From Sphingopyxis lindanitolerans (GTDB lineage: Bacteria > Pseudomonadota > Alphaproteobacteria > Sphingomonadales > Sphingomonadaceae), in the NCBI RefSeq assembly GCF_002993885.1, contig NZ_CM009578.1, positions 437,251-501,250 on the forward strand: a DNA stretch of 64,000 nt, read 5' to 3'. Position numbers and translations under genes: made by a program. Within the stretch, counting starts at the first letter, position 1. Every line of letters starts with the position of its first letter. Shown here piece by piece: positions 35,388-45,572 of this stretch. Below the pieces are notes generated by a model. That model ran no database searches and was not told the DNA's origin. It saw only the letters and a program-made list of their open reading frames with translations.

Positions 35388-36461
35388 ATGAACAAAATCG
35401 TCCCCGTGATCCTCTCCGGCGGCTCGGGCACACGCCTGTGGCCGGTATCGACCGGCGCTGCGCCCAAGCAGTTCCAGCCACTGACCGGCGGCGACAGCAT
35501 GTTCCTGCAAACGCTCGGCCGCGCGGCCGACCGCACCCGCTTCGCCGCACCGCTGATCGTCTGTGGCCCAGCGCATGTCGCGCATGTCGAGGCCGATCTC
35601 GCCGCGGCGGGCATCGCCGACGCACGGATCATCGTCGAACCCGCCGCGCGCAACACGGCGCCGGCGATCGCGCTCGCCGCGTTCGCCGCCGCTGCCGAGC
35701 ATCCCGCCGCGACGATTCTCGTCATGCCCGCCGACCATGTGATGACCGATGTCCCGGCGTTCCTGGGCGCGATCGAGGCCGCACGTCCCGCGGTCGAGGC
35801 CGGCGCGCTCGCTACCTTCGGCATCGCGCCCTCGCATCCCGAAACCGGCTATGGCTATATCGCCGCGGGCGATCCGCTCGCCGATGTCCCGGGCGTTCAC
35901 ACGGTCCGGCGCTTCGTCGAAAAGCCCGCGCGCGACAGGGCGGAAGCGATGCTCGCGGAGGGCCGCCATTATTGGAACGCCGGCATCTTCCTGATGCGCG
36001 CCGACCGCTTCCTCGCCGAGCTTGAGCGGCAACAGTCCGCGATGGCCCTGACCTGCGCGGCGGCGGTCGCAAAGGCGCGGCGCGACGGCACGCGCATTCA
36101 TCCCGACCCCGACGCTTTCCTTGCCAGCCCATCGGACTCGATCGACTATGCCGTGATGGAGGGCGCCGAGCGGGTCGTCGTCACTCCCGTCGATCCCGGC
36201 TGGTCCGACGTCGGCGGCTGGGCGGCGCTGCACGAACTCGGCGACAAGGACGCGGCCGGCAATGTCTGCATCGGCGATGTCATCGCGATCGACGCGACGG
36301 GCAATTATCTTCGCGCTTGCGACGGCAAGCGCGTCGCCGTCGTCGGCGTCTCCGACCTGATCGTGGTTACGCACGGCGACGACATATTGGTCATTCCGCG
36401 CGAACGCGCGCAGGAGGTCAAGGCGATCGTCGAATATCTGAAGGCAAATCCGCCGCGCTGA
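35388..36461 (+). CDS. manC: Mannose-1-phosphate guanylyltransferase
   Basis: A 357-residue nucleotidyltransferase with LSGGSGTRLWPVS (residues 9-21), the KQF loop in APKQFQPLTGGDSMFLQT, EPAARNTAPAIALAA, MPADHVM, and FVEKPARDRAE and WNAGIFLMRA. It makes GDP-mannose from mannose 1-phosphate and GTP. It lacks the C-terminal isomerase cupin of long AlgA-type ManC, in keeping with the separate manA just upstream. It is the last polysaccharide gene before the housekeeping hslVU pair. Confidence 0.93.
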   Translation: MNKIVPVILSGGSGTRLWPVSTGAAPKQFQPLTGGDSMFLQTLGRAADRTRFAAPLIVCGPAHVAHVEADLAAAGIADARIIVEPAARNTAPAIALAAFAAAAEHPAATILVMPADHVMTDVPAFLGAIEAARPAVEAGALATFGIAPSHPETGYGYIAAGDPLADVPGVHTVRRFVEKPARDRAEAMLAEGRHYWNAGIFLMRADRFLAELERQQSAMALTCAAAVAKARRDGTRIHPDPDAFLASPSDSIDYAVMEGAERVVVTPVDPGWSDVGGWAALHELGDKDAAGNVCIGDVIAIDATGNYLRACDGKRVAVVGVSDLIVVTHGDDILVIPRERAQEVKAIVEYLKANPPR

Positions 36462-36512
36462 CCGCCCCCCCTCCCCTTGCGGGCAGCGGGGCCATTGCCC
36501 ATATCCCGGCCC

Positions 36513-37079
36513 ATGACCAATCCCCATGCGCATAGTGCCGCGCCCTGGCACGGAACCACCATCCTTTCCGCCCGCAGCCCCGACAAGGTCGTCGTCATCG
36601 GCGACGGCCAGGTCTCGATGGGCCAGACGGTGATGAAGCCGAACGCGAAAAAGGTGCGCCGTCTCCACGACGGCAGCGTCATTGGCGGCTTCGCGGGCGC
36701 GACCGCCGACGCCTTCACTCTGTTCGAACGGCTCGAGGCCAAGCTCGAACGCCATAATGGGCAGCTCCTCCGCGCCGCGGTCGAGCTGGCGAAGGACTGG
36801 CGCACCGACAAATATCTTCGCAACCTGGAGGCGATGATGATCGTCGCCGACAAGGAAGTGACGTTCGTCATTACCGGCAACGGCGACGTGCTCGAGCCCA
36901 AGGGCGGCATCGCCGCGATCGGATCGGGCGGCAATTTCGCGCTCTCGGCGGCGCGGGCGCTCACCGATTATGAAAAGGATCCCGAGGTGCTGGCGAGGAA
37001 GGCGATGGAGGTCGCAGCCGAGATCTGCGTCTACACCAACGACCAGTTCACCTCCGAAACCATCGAAATCCGGAAATAA
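36513..37079 (+). CDS. hslV: ATP-dependent protease subunit HslV
   Basis: A 188-residue threonine peptidase of the HslUV (ClpQY) proteasome-like complex. The catalytic N-terminal Thr would be exposed by removal of a short propeptide ([12 protein letters not shown] at about residues 14-25). Other features are [29 protein letters not shown], and [14 protein letters not shown]. The ATG at 36513 is chosen. It sits two bases upstream of hslU, which encodes the ATPase partner, so both form one operon with coordinated stoichiometry. Confidence 0.96.
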   Translation: MTNPHAHSAAPWHGTTILSARSPDKVVVIGDGQVSMGQTVMKPNAKKVRRLHDGSVIGGFAGATADAFTLFERLEAKLERHNGQLLRAAVELAKDWRTDKYLRNLEAMMIVADKEVTFVITGNGDVLEPKGGIAAIGSGGNFALSAARALTDYEKDPEVLARKAMEVAAEICVYTNDQFTSETIEIRK

Positions 37080-37081
37080 AC

Positions 37082-38383
37082 ATGAACAAGGATCTGACTC
37101 CAAAGGCGATCGTCGCCGCATTGGACGCGCATATCATCGGCCAGAGCGCCGCAAAGCGCGCGGTCGCCGTCGCGCTGCGCAACCGCTGGCGCCGCCAGCA
37201 ACTTTCCCCCGACCTGCGCGACGAGGTGAGCCCCAAGAATATCCTGATGATCGGCCCGACGGGTTGCGGCAAGACCGAAATATCGCGCCGCTTGGCGAAA
37301 CTCGTCGATGCGCCCTTCATCAAGGTCGAGGCGACCAAGTTCACCGAGGTCGGCTATGTCGGCCGCGACGTCGAGCAGATCGCGCGCGATCTCGTCGAGG
37401 AAGCGGTGCGGCTGGAACGCGACCGCCGCCGCAATGCGGTGCGCGCCGCCGCCGAAGAGGCCGCGATGGAGCGGTTGCTCGACGCGCTCACCGGCAAGGG
37501 AGCGAGCGAGGCGACCCGCCAGAGTTTTCGCCAGCGCATCCGCGAAGGGCATCTCGACGATAGCGATGTCGAGATCGAGGTGGCCGATGCGCCGAGCATG
37601 GCGTTCGACCTGCCCGGCCAACCGGGGCAGATGAGCATGATCAACCTCTCCGACATGCTCGGCAAGGCGATGGGCGGCGCCCCTAAAAAGCGCCGCAAGC
37701 TCAAAGTGATCGAGGCCGCGACGCGGCTGATCGAGGAGGAGCAGGACAAGCGCCTCGACCAGGACGATGTCGCGCGCGTCGCGCTCGCCGATGCCGAGGC
37801 GAACGGCATCGTCTTCCTCGACGAGATCGACAAGATCGCGGTCAGCGACGTGCGCGGCGGCTCGGTGAGCCGCGAGGGCGTGCAGCGCGACCTGTTGCCG
37901 CTGATCGAAGGCACGACCGTCGCGACCAAATATGGCCCAATGAAGACCGACCACATCCTGTTCATCGCCAGCGGCGCCTTCCATGTCGCCAAGCCGAGTG
38001 ACCTGCTTCCCGAGCTTCAGGGACGCCTCCCGATCCGCGTCGAGCTGGGCGCGCTGACCGAAGAGGATTTTGTCCGTATCCTGAGTGAAACCAAGGCGGG
38101 GCTGCCCGAACAATATGTCGCGCTGCTCGGCACCGAGGGGGTGACGCTGACCTTCACCGGCGACGCCATCGCGCGCGTCGCGAAGCTCGCGGCCGAGGTC
38201 AACGAGAAGGTCGAGAATATCGGCGCGCGCCGCCTCCAGACGATCATGGAGCGGCTGGTCGAGGAAATCAGCTTCACCGCCGAAGATGTCGGCGGCACCA
38301 CGCTCGACATCGACGCAGCCTATGTCGATACCCAACTCGCCGATATCGTCGGCGATACCGACCTCAGCAAATATGTGCTCTAG
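37082..38383 (+). CDS. hslU: HslU ATPase of the HslUV protease
   Basis: A 433-residue AAA+ unfoldase of the ClpX type: [23 protein letters not shown] (residues 17-39), Walker [10 protein letters not shown] (about 59-67), the pore motif [13 protein letters not shown], an intermediate domain (about 110-240), Walker [12 protein letters not shown], and the family C-terminus DLSKYVL that inserts into HslV pockets. It unfolds substrates and threads them into HslV. It starts two bases after the hslV stop. A 31-bp inverted repeat lies 48 bases downstream of its stop. Confidence 0.97.
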   Translation: MNKDLTPKAIVAALDAHIIGQSAAKRAVAVALRNRWRRQQLSPDLRDEVSPKNILMIGPTGCGKTEISRRLAKLVDAPFIKVEATKFTEVGYVGRDVEQIARDLVEEAVRLERDRRRNAVRAAAEEAAMERLLDALTGKGASEATRQSFRQRIREGHLDDSDVEIEVADAPSMAFDLPGQPGQMSMINLSDMLGKAMGGAPKKRRKLKVIEAATRLIEEEQDKRLDQDDVARVALADAEANGIVFLDEIDKIAVSDVRGGSVSREGVQRDLLPLIEGTTVATKYGPMKTDHILFIASGAFHVAKPSDLLPELQGRLPIRVELGALTEEDFVRILSETKAGLPEQYVALLGTEGVTLTFTGDAIARVAKLAAEVNEKVENIGARRLQTIMERLVEEISFTAEDVGGTTLDIDAAYVDTQLADIVGDTDLSKYVL

Positions 38384-38722
38384 CGGTTGATACCCGCTTC
38401 CGACCAGAACGCAGCGCTTGGTATCTCCTACCTTCGTCATTCCCGCGAAAGCGGGAACCCAGTGCGGAGTCAGCCGACGCATGCTCTGGGTTCCCGCTTT
38501 CGCGGGAATGACGAAGATTGGGGAATGGCCGCTTCCCACCCCCCAAAACCGTCATTCTTTCGCCCGGCCTCGCCCCAATCCATTTCCCTTTCCGCCAACC
38601 CTGAAACCGCTTCTTTTCAGCCGGTCGTTTACCGAACTTCATTTGACTTTCGCGCGCCGTCAATGCGATGAACGGCCCCGCACGGTCGAACCGGGTTGCA
38701 ACCGACCGGCAAGGAGACAGCG
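38384..38722. other. 339-bp intergenic region after hslU
   Basis: It holds the long palindrome described separately (38432-38516). Downstream of that I see no gene. A ribosome-binding site AAGGAG lies before the ATG at 38723, and the promoter for the RodZ-like gene is expected between about 38520 and 38700. Confidence 0.5.
38432..38516. repeat. REP-like palindrome: 31-bp perfect inverted repeat
   Basis: The arm at 38432-38462 is exactly the reverse complement of 38486-38516, with a 23-base spacer. Each arm itself contains the small palindrome TTCCCGC-GAAA-GCGGGAA. Units of the CATTCCCGCGAAAGCGGGAA type are dispersed repeats in many Proteobacteria, including sphingomonads. As RNA it would form a very stable hairpin and may end the hslVU transcript. 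Confidence 0.85.
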
Positions 38723-39583
38723 ATGGCAGACGACGAAACCGCCCCCGAGCAGGGCGAGTTGGCGATCACGCGCACCGGCGACAAGCTGAGGTTGGCGCGC
38801 GAGGCCGCTGGCCTGTCGCTCGCCGACGTGGCGGCGCGCACGCGAATTACCCAAAGGCATCTTGAGGCCATTGAAAAGTCCGATTTCTCGGAGCTTCCGG
38901 GCCGGACCTATGTGACCGGCTTCGCGCGCGCTTATGCCCGCGCGATCGACCTTCCCGAGGCGGAGGTTGGGGCGTCGATCCGCCGCGAGCTCGAAGAGGA
39001 TCAATATGGCGCACGTCCGGCCTATGAAGCTTATGAGCCGACCGATCCGGCGCGTCTGCCCACCGCGCGGCTGACCTGGACGCTCGTCATCGTCGCGCTG
39101 CTGCTCGTCTCGGCCTATGGCGTCTGGCGTTTCCTGTCGGTCGAACCCGACGAAGCGCTGATCGCGGCGCAGAACCAGGCGGCCGAGGAGTCCGAAGCCC
39201 CGGCCACCACCGCCGCGCCGGTGGCGGCACCGGCGAAGGCCGGGACCCCGATCGCGGCCAACGCGCCGGTCGTGCTGACCGGCGTGTCGGAAGTGTGGAT
39301 CGGCTTCGACGATGCGCAGGGCAAGACCGAGAATTGGCGGACGCTCGATCCGGGCGAAACCTATGAGGTGCCGGCCGCCTATATCGAACAGTTCACGCTT
39401 CGCACCAGCATCCCGCAGGCGCTGAAAGTCACCGTGGGCGGCCGCGATGTCGGCCCGATCGGCCCCGCCGACACGCTGGTCAAGGGCATCTCGCTGAAAC
39501 CCGCCGACCTCGTCGCGCGCGGCGGCGGCAGCGCCGGAACGAGCGCCCCGGCATCGACGGCTGCGCCCAAAACCGGGCGCTGA
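38723..39583 (+). CDS. RodZ-like helix-turn-helix membrane protein (DUF4115)
   Basis: A 286-residue protein with an N-terminal Xre-type HTH (GDKLRLAREAAGLSLADVAARTRITQRHLEAIE, residues 19-51, and the FSELPGRTYVTGFARAYA extension typical of RodZ), one transmembrane segment (about 122-142), an alanine/threonine-rich linker and a C-terminal DUF4115 beta domain (LTGVSEVWIGFDDAQGKT, LDPGETYEVP). RodZ links MreB filaments to the cell-wall machinery; here the HTH binds MreB rather than DNA. The start at 38723 has AAGGAG upstream. In alphaproteobacteria this type of gene often lies near cpoB. The solitary mreB at 58577-59617 could be its partner. Confidence 0.85.
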   Translation: MADDETAPEQGELAITRTGDKLRLAREAAGLSLADVAARTRITQRHLEAIEKSDFSELPGRTYVTGFARAYARAIDLPEAEVGASIRRELEEDQYGARPAYEAYEPTDPARLPTARLTWTLVIVALLLVSAYGVWRFLSVEPDEALIAAQNQAAEESEAPATTAAPVAAPAKAGTPIAANAPVVLTGVSEVWIGFDDAQGKTENWRTLDPGETYEVPAAYIEQFTLRTSIPQALKVTVGGRDVGPIGPADTLVKGISLKPADLVARGGGSAGTSAPASTAAPKTGR

Positions 39584-39603
39584 TCGCCGCCATCTAGACG
39601 AAG

Positions 39604-39648
39604 CGAAACGGCGGCGCGCTGAAATGGGTTTGCGCCGCCGCCGTTTCG
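39604..39648 (+). terminator. Hairpin after the RodZ-like gene
   Basis: A 13-bp perfect inverted repeat, CGAAACGGCGGCG at 39604-39616 and CGCCGCCGTTTCG at 39636-39648, with a 19-base loop, begins 20 bases after the stop. There is no real U-tract, so it is terminator-like but not a textbook intrinsic terminator. Confidence 0.5.
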
Positions 39649-39701
39649 GGCGTTATGAAGGCCGGTACAAAATTGGTTAATCTGCGGGGGCCTATCGGCA
39701 A

Positions 39702-40637
39702 ATGATGAAGCATGTCACTCTCATGGGCGTGGCGGCGGTCGCGATTGCGGCGGCCGCGCCGGCACAGGCGCAAGACACCAATGTCACCAAGCGCGTCGAT
39801 CGGCTCGAAAAGGAAATGCGCGCGGTCCAGCGTCAGGTCTTTCCCGGCGGCGCCCCGACCTTCTTCGAGGGCGAGATCGCACCCGATAACACGCCAGGCG
39901 AGCGCGCCAAGGCCGCGACCCCGGTCGCGGACTTGACCGCACGGGTCGATGCGCTGGAATCGCAGCTTCAGACGCTGACCGGCCAGACCGAGCAGAACGC
40001 CTATCACCTGCGCGAACTCGAAAAACAATTCACCGCCTATAAGGCCGAGATGGAGCAGCGCTTCGCGCCCGGCGCTCCCGCCGCAGATGCGACGCCCGCG
40101 AGCCTTCCCATCACGCCGACAACGCGGCCAGCGACGACGCTCGCCTCAACCACCAGCACAGCCCCAGCAAAAAAGCCGGCCGTCAAGCCCGCGTCACCCG
40201 ACGCCGCGCGCCTCGCCCTCGTCAAGAAGGTCGAAATCCCCTCGACGGGCAACGAGCCGCAGGATGCCTATAATTATGGCTTTCGCCTGTGGGACGCGAA
40301 ACTCTATCCCGAAGCGGAAACCCAGCTCAAGACCGTCGTGACCAAATGGCCGAAGAGCAACCAGGCAAGCTTCGCCCAGAATCTGCTCGGCCGCGCCTAT
40401 CTCGACGAGGGCAAGCCCAGCCTTGCCGCGGTAGCCTTTTACAATAATTACAAGGATCGGCCGAGCGGGGCCCGCGCGCCGCACAGCCTGATGTATATGG
40501 GCGTCGCGCTCGAAAAGCTCGGCCGCAAGGCCGACGCCTGCAAGGCGTTCCGCGAACTTGAAGATGTTTACGGCGACAAAGCGCCCCAGGATGTCCGCAC
40601 CGATGCAGCCGCCGCAAAAGCAAAAGCAGGCTGCTGA
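39702..40637 (+). CDS. cpoB: Tol-Pal-associated periplasmic protein CpoB (YbgF)
   Basis: A 311-residue periplasmic protein with a signal peptide (about residues 1-23, cleavage after AQA), an N-terminal coiled coil (KRVDRLEKEMRAVQRQVF and VADLTARVDALESQLQTLTGQ), a proline/alanine/threonine linker, and a C-terminal TPR domain (DAYNYGFRLWDAKLYPEAETQLKTVV, then FAQNLLGRAYLDEGKPSLAAVAFYNNY). CpoB coordinates outer-membrane constriction with PBP1B activity. The genes tolQRAB-pal, usually upstream, are not in this window. The 3' end overlaps tilS. Confidence 0.92.
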   Translation: MMKHVTLMGVAAVAIAAAAPAQAQDTNVTKRVDRLEKEMRAVQRQVFPGGAPTFFEGEIAPDNTPGERAKAATPVADLTARVDALESQLQTLTGQTEQNAYHLRELEKQFTAYKAEMEQRFAPGAPAADATPASLPITPTTRPATTLASTTSTAPAKKPAVKPASPDAARLALVKKVEIPSTGNEPQDAYNYGFRLWDAKLYPEAETQLKTVVTKWPKSNQASFAQNLLGRAYLDEGKPSLAAVAFYNNYKDRPSGARAPHSLMYMGVALEKLGRKADACKAFRELEDVYGDKAPQDVRTDAAAAKAKAGC

Positions 40638-41592
40638 CAGCAGCGAGGCCGTCGAACGGCTCGCGCGCGACCTCGCCGCGCTCGCCGGGGCGGACTGGCA
40701 GCGACTGCATTATGGCGTCGCGGTCTCGGGCGGCCCCGACAGCATGGCGCTGCTCTGGCTGATGGCGACGCTGCTGCCCGGTCAGGTTCGGGCGGCGACG
40801 GTCGATCATGGGCTGCGCAAGGGGTCGGACGAGGAAGCCCGCATGGTTGCGGGCTTCTGCGCGCGCGAGCATATTCCGCATGACACGCTGCGTCCGCCGA
40901 CGCCGATCCGGGGATCGCAACAGGCGGCGGCGCGCGCCGAGCGCTATCGCCTGCTCGAAACATGGCGCCAGGCGCATGATATCGCGCATATCCTGACCGC
41001 GCATCATGCCGACGACCAGCTCGAAACGATCGTCATGCGGCTCAATCGCGCCAGCGGGGTCGGCGGACTTGCGGCGATCCGCGCGCGCAACGGCTCCATT
41101 CTGCGCCCGCTGCTGCACTGGCGCCGCGACGATCTGATGCGGATCGCGTTCGATAACGACATTCCCTTTGTCGATGATCCGTCGAACGCCGACGACCGGT
41201 TCGACCGCGCGCGGCTGCGCCATGCGCTGCGCGCCCAGACCACGCTCGACGTCGAGGCGGCGGCGCGTTCGGCGCGCTGGCTTGCCGAAGCCGACGAAGC
41301 GATCGACTGGGCCGTCGAACGGCTGATCGCCTCCTGGCCCGATGCCTCCGATATCGCGGTGATCCGCGACGAAGGCTATCCGCCCGAGATGCTCCGCCGC
41401 GTCGTCACCCAGCGGCTGCGCGCCAACGACCCCGGACTCGCGCTGCGCGGCGCCTCGCTCGACGGCGTGATCGCCGCGATGAAAGAGGGTCGGCGCGCGA
41501 TGGTCGGCGCGCTGTTGATCGACGCGGTTCCCGGTCTCGCGCGCACCATCTGGCGCATTTCCGCGGCGCCACGACGGAAAGCCCGAAAATAG
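40603..41592 (+). CDS. tilS: tRNA(Ile)-lysidine synthetase TilS
   Basis: A protein of about 329 residues of the PP-loop ATPase family: SGGPDSMALLWL near residue 34, VDHGLRKGSDEEA, and HHADDQLETIVMRLNRASG. It modifies C34 of the tRNA-Ile with anticodon CAU to lysidine, so that it reads AUA. It is shorter than E. coli TilS (432) and lacks most of the C-terminal domain, as in many alphaproteobacteria. The start is uncertain: ATG codons at 40591 and 40603 both overlap the cpoB end; the second has AGGA at acceptable distance. The order cpoB-tilS-ftsH is conserved in Proteobacteria. Confidence 0.92.
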   Translation: MQPPQKQKQAADSSEAVERLARDLAALAGADWQRLHYGVAVSGGPDSMALLWLMATLLPGQVRAATVDHGLRKGSDEEARMVAGFCAREHIPHDTLRPPTPIRGSQQAAARAERYRLLETWRQAHDIAHILTAHHADDQLETIVMRLNRASGVGGLAAIRARNGSILRPLLHWRRDDLMRIAFDNDIPFVDDPSNADDRFDRARLRHALRAQTTLDVEAAARSARWLAEADEAIDWAVERLIASWPDASDIAVIRDEGYPPEMLRRVVTQRLRANDPGLALRGASLDGVIAAMKEGRRAMVGALLIDAVPGLARTIWRISAAPRRKARK

Positions 41593-41678
41593 GTCAATCT
41601 GGCTCATTGTCATTTAACCCGATTATCCTACATTATCGGGAGTGATGCGCGGCGTGCGCAAATTTTGGAAAGATTCCG

Positions 41679-43622
<1,944 letters not shown>

Positions 43623-43663
43623 ATTCAGACCTCGTTCATGGATTCGGCACGATTTCGGCCCGC

Positions 43664-44056
43664 ATGACCAAAGGGGGAATGCGGATCGGAGCGGCTCTCG
43701 CCGCGCTCGGCGCGGGCGCGATGCTGTGCGCCATGGCGCCGGGCGACATGAGCGTCGCGACCTTCCTGTCGCGCGCCAGCTTGCTTGAACGACTGGGGCC
43801 GCTGGCGATAGCGACACCCGAAGCTCATTATCTGAAGGGCGAGGTGATCGCCGCGGGCAAGCGTTACAAGGCGCGGATCGACGCCGATCGCAAGGCTGGA
43901 CGCAAGACCACGAGTTGCCCGCCCGAAAGCGGCTCACTCACCCCCGACCAGTGGCTCGCCCATCTGCGCAGCTATCCGCCGCAATCGCGCAAATCGATTT
44001 CGATCTATTCGGCATTCGACGGCTTGATGCGGAAACGCTATCCCTGCCCCGCCTGA
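43664..44056 (+). CDS. Small secreted protein of unknown function
   Basis: A 130-residue protein that I cannot place. The first 24 residues form a signal peptide or membrane anchor (MRIGAALAALGAGAMLCAMA). The mature part has two cysteines (TTSCPPESG and RYPCPA) and a conserved-looking core, LTPDQWLAHLRSYP. The codon bias matches neighbouring genes, which supports its being real. It follows ftsH by 41 bases and precedes the DUF3800 gene by 30, so it may be in the same transcript. An in-frame ATG at 43679 would shorten it by five residues. Confidence 0.7.
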   Translation: MTKGGMRIGAALAALGAGAMLCAMAPGDMSVATFLSRASLLERLGPLAIATPEAHYLKGEVIAAGKRYKARIDADRKAGRKTTSCPPESGSLTPDQWLAHLRSYPPQSRKSISIYSAFDGLMRKRYPCPA

Positions 44057-44086
44057 TACGGAGCATGGGTCGAAGAAGGATGCGCG

Positions 44087-44692
44087 ATGACGATCTATTG
44101 TGACGAATCGGGCGGGCTCAACACAGGAGTCATGACCTTCGCGGCCGTGATGCTCACGCCCGACACCGCCGCGGCGATCCATGCCCGCTTCCGCGCCGTC
44201 ACCGGACTGCGCGGCGAGCTCAAGGGCAGCCGGATCAGCCTGACCGAGCGCGCCTATCTGCTCGAACTCTTCGACCGCGCGGGCGGGCGGGCGTGGGTCG
44301 CGGTGGCGAAACGCGACCGCCTCGCGCCGCCTGCCGATGGCAGGCTCGCGACCGACCTTGCGCTCTATACCGCTCTGCTCGATCTCGCGGTAAGCAGTTG
44401 GCTTCCCGAAACGGGCGGCGTCTGCACCGACGTCGTGATCGACGACGGCCGCTACGACCCGGTGATCCTGGCCGGGGTGCGCGCGACGATCCAGGACGGT
44501 CTCGCCGGTTGGGGCCAGGCCTCGCTTGCCGACAGCCGGCGCTCGGACGGCGTGCAGATCGCCGACGTGATCGCGAACAGCCTGTTCAACGTCGAAATCG
44601 GGTCGCCACGCGCGCACCGCATCAGCGTCATCCTCGAACCGTTGCGTACATCGCGCGCGCTTCGCATCGCGGAACTGACGACGCTTCTATAA
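44087..44692 (+). CDS. DUF3800 domain protein (putative RNase H-like fold)
   Basis: A 201-residue protein with the DUF3800 pattern: an N-terminal YCDESGG (residues 4-10), a central acidic stretch VVIDDGRYD (about 116-124), and the C-terminal SRRSDGVQIADVIANS (about 152-167), where the acidic residues in DES, DD and SD/AD could make a metal site as in RNase H-like folds. Biochemical function is unproven; members are found in defence and mobile contexts as well as, as here, alone in stable regions. It is convergent with rpoZ. Confidence 0.85.
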   Translation: MTIYCDESGGLNTGVMTFAAVMLTPDTAAAIHARFRAVTGLRGELKGSRISLTERAYLLELFDRAGGRAWVAVAKRDRLAPPADGRLATDLALYTALLDLAVSSWLPETGGVCTDVVIDDGRYDPVILAGVRATIQDGLAGWGQASLADSRRSDGVQIADVIANSLFNVEIGSPRAHRISVILEPLRTSRALRIAELTTLL

Positions 44693-44696
44693 ATGC

Positions 44697-44723
44697 AAAA
44701 AGGGCCGCGGTTTCCCGCGGCCC
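44697..44723 (-). terminator. Intrinsic terminator of rpoZ
   Basis: Read on the minus strand, a perfect 9-bp stem GGGCCGCGG/CCGCGGCCC with a GAAA loop is followed directly by TTTTT. It starts 27 bases after the rpoZ stop, so it fits a Rho-independent terminator well. On the plus strand it would follow the DUF3800 gene closely, but without a U-tract. Confidence 0.85.
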
Positions 44724-44749
44724 CCTTGGGTGTAGATCGAAGCCGACGC

Positions 44750-45094
44750 TTACTCGAAGTCGCCGCCACCGCCGGCCGGGCTGCGCGGCGGCGCCGCGGC
44801 GGTCAGGCGCAGCGCTTCGGCCGAACGCGCGATCGAGCTGATTTCATCGGGCGTATCGTCGTCGTCGACGACAACCTTCTGAAGCGAGCCGACGAGCGCG
44901 TCGCCGAGATCGACCGGACGAACCGTCTGCTCGGCGATTTCGCGCAGCGCGACGACGGGATTCTTGTCGCGGTCGCGATCGATCGTCAGTTCGGAACCGC
45001 CCGAGATTTCGCGGGCGCGATGCGCGGAGAGCAGCACCAGATCAAAGCGGTTGGGAACCTTGTCGACGCAATCTTCGACAGTAACGCGGGCCAT
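44750..45094 (-). CDS. rpoZ: RNA polymerase omega subunit
   Basis: A 114-residue omega subunit: [30 protein letters not shown] at the N-terminus (about 30 residues with the family core [18 protein letters not shown]), [11 protein letters not shown] in the middle and an acidic, glycine-ended tail. Omega helps fold and retain beta-prime and links RNA polymerase to ppGpp. AAGGA lies seven bases before the ATG. The usual partner gene relA/spoT is not next to it here. A promoter and a terminator can be read on either side. Confidence 0.96.
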   Translation of the reverse strand: MARVTVEDCVDKVPNRFDLVLLSAHRAREISGGSELTIDRDRDKNPVVALREIAEQTVRPVDLGDALVGSLQKVVVDDDDTPDEISSIARSAEALRLTAAAPPRSPAGGGGDFE

Positions 45095-45147
45095 TGTATT
45101 TCCTTAGAAGAGGAGAGGCCAGCCAGAGGTATGGCGGCAAGCGCTGC

Positions 45148-45176
45148 GCGCTAGCAGCGGACGCCGTCCATGTCAA
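45148..45176 (-). promoter_or_regulatory. Probable sigma70-type promoter of rpoZ
   Basis: Read on the minus strand, TTGACA (45176-45171) is followed after 17 bases by TAGCGC (45153-45148), about 54 bases before the rpoZ start. The -35 is a perfect consensus and the spacing is ideal; the -10 is weak, as often in high-GC alphaproteobacteria. Confidence 0.6.
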
Positions 45177-45572
45177 TCAAACCGCTGCGCCGCCGCCCCG
45201 AACCGGAGCCATTCCGTGATAAAACCGCTGTCCTACAAAATCGGGCCGCGGTAGCTTCGACATATGTTTCATGCTGCCTTCGTCTCCAAAGCCGCGCCTG
45301 CCACGGGGCTTGCGCGGGAACTGCCGCTTAAAGCCACAAAGGACACAATCTCATGCCGTTCATGCGGGGCTTTTGTGCCCTTAAGCGCGGCCGTAAATCC
45401 AGCGAGGAACGATCCGCAACGCGATTCCAGAGTGAAGTTGCGCAGTTTTCCGTGCATTCACGAAAGTCCTTCTCTGCGATCTTCGCGATCTCCGCGCAAA
45501 TCCATGAGATGCGCCCGGGCGTCCCCCACCCTGCCCTTGCGGGCTCCACGCCCCCACGCCTATGAGCAGAGC
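45177..45572. other. 396-bp intergenic region between rpoZ and the PLD enzyme gene
   Basis: An open frame runs upstream of the PLD start to 45264, but its translation shows no family likeness and reads like noncoding DNA. The stretch around 45475-45500 (repeats of the GCGATCT type) resembles the low-complexity intergenic sequence common in this group. No RNA gene or terminator is apparent. Confidence 0.4.

Noticed and set aside
35319..37121. A 600-codon minus-strand frame across manC and hslV
   Set aside because: It covers two clearly identified plus-strand genes and reads as a shadow.
38432..38516. A CRISPR-like repeat
   Set aside because: There are only two copies and they are inverted, with one spacer. 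A CRISPR array needs several direct repeats.
45264..45572. N-terminal extension of the PLD enzyme
   Set aside because: The translation of this part is unlike any PLD family member and looks noncoding. The ATG at 45573 gives a normal length.
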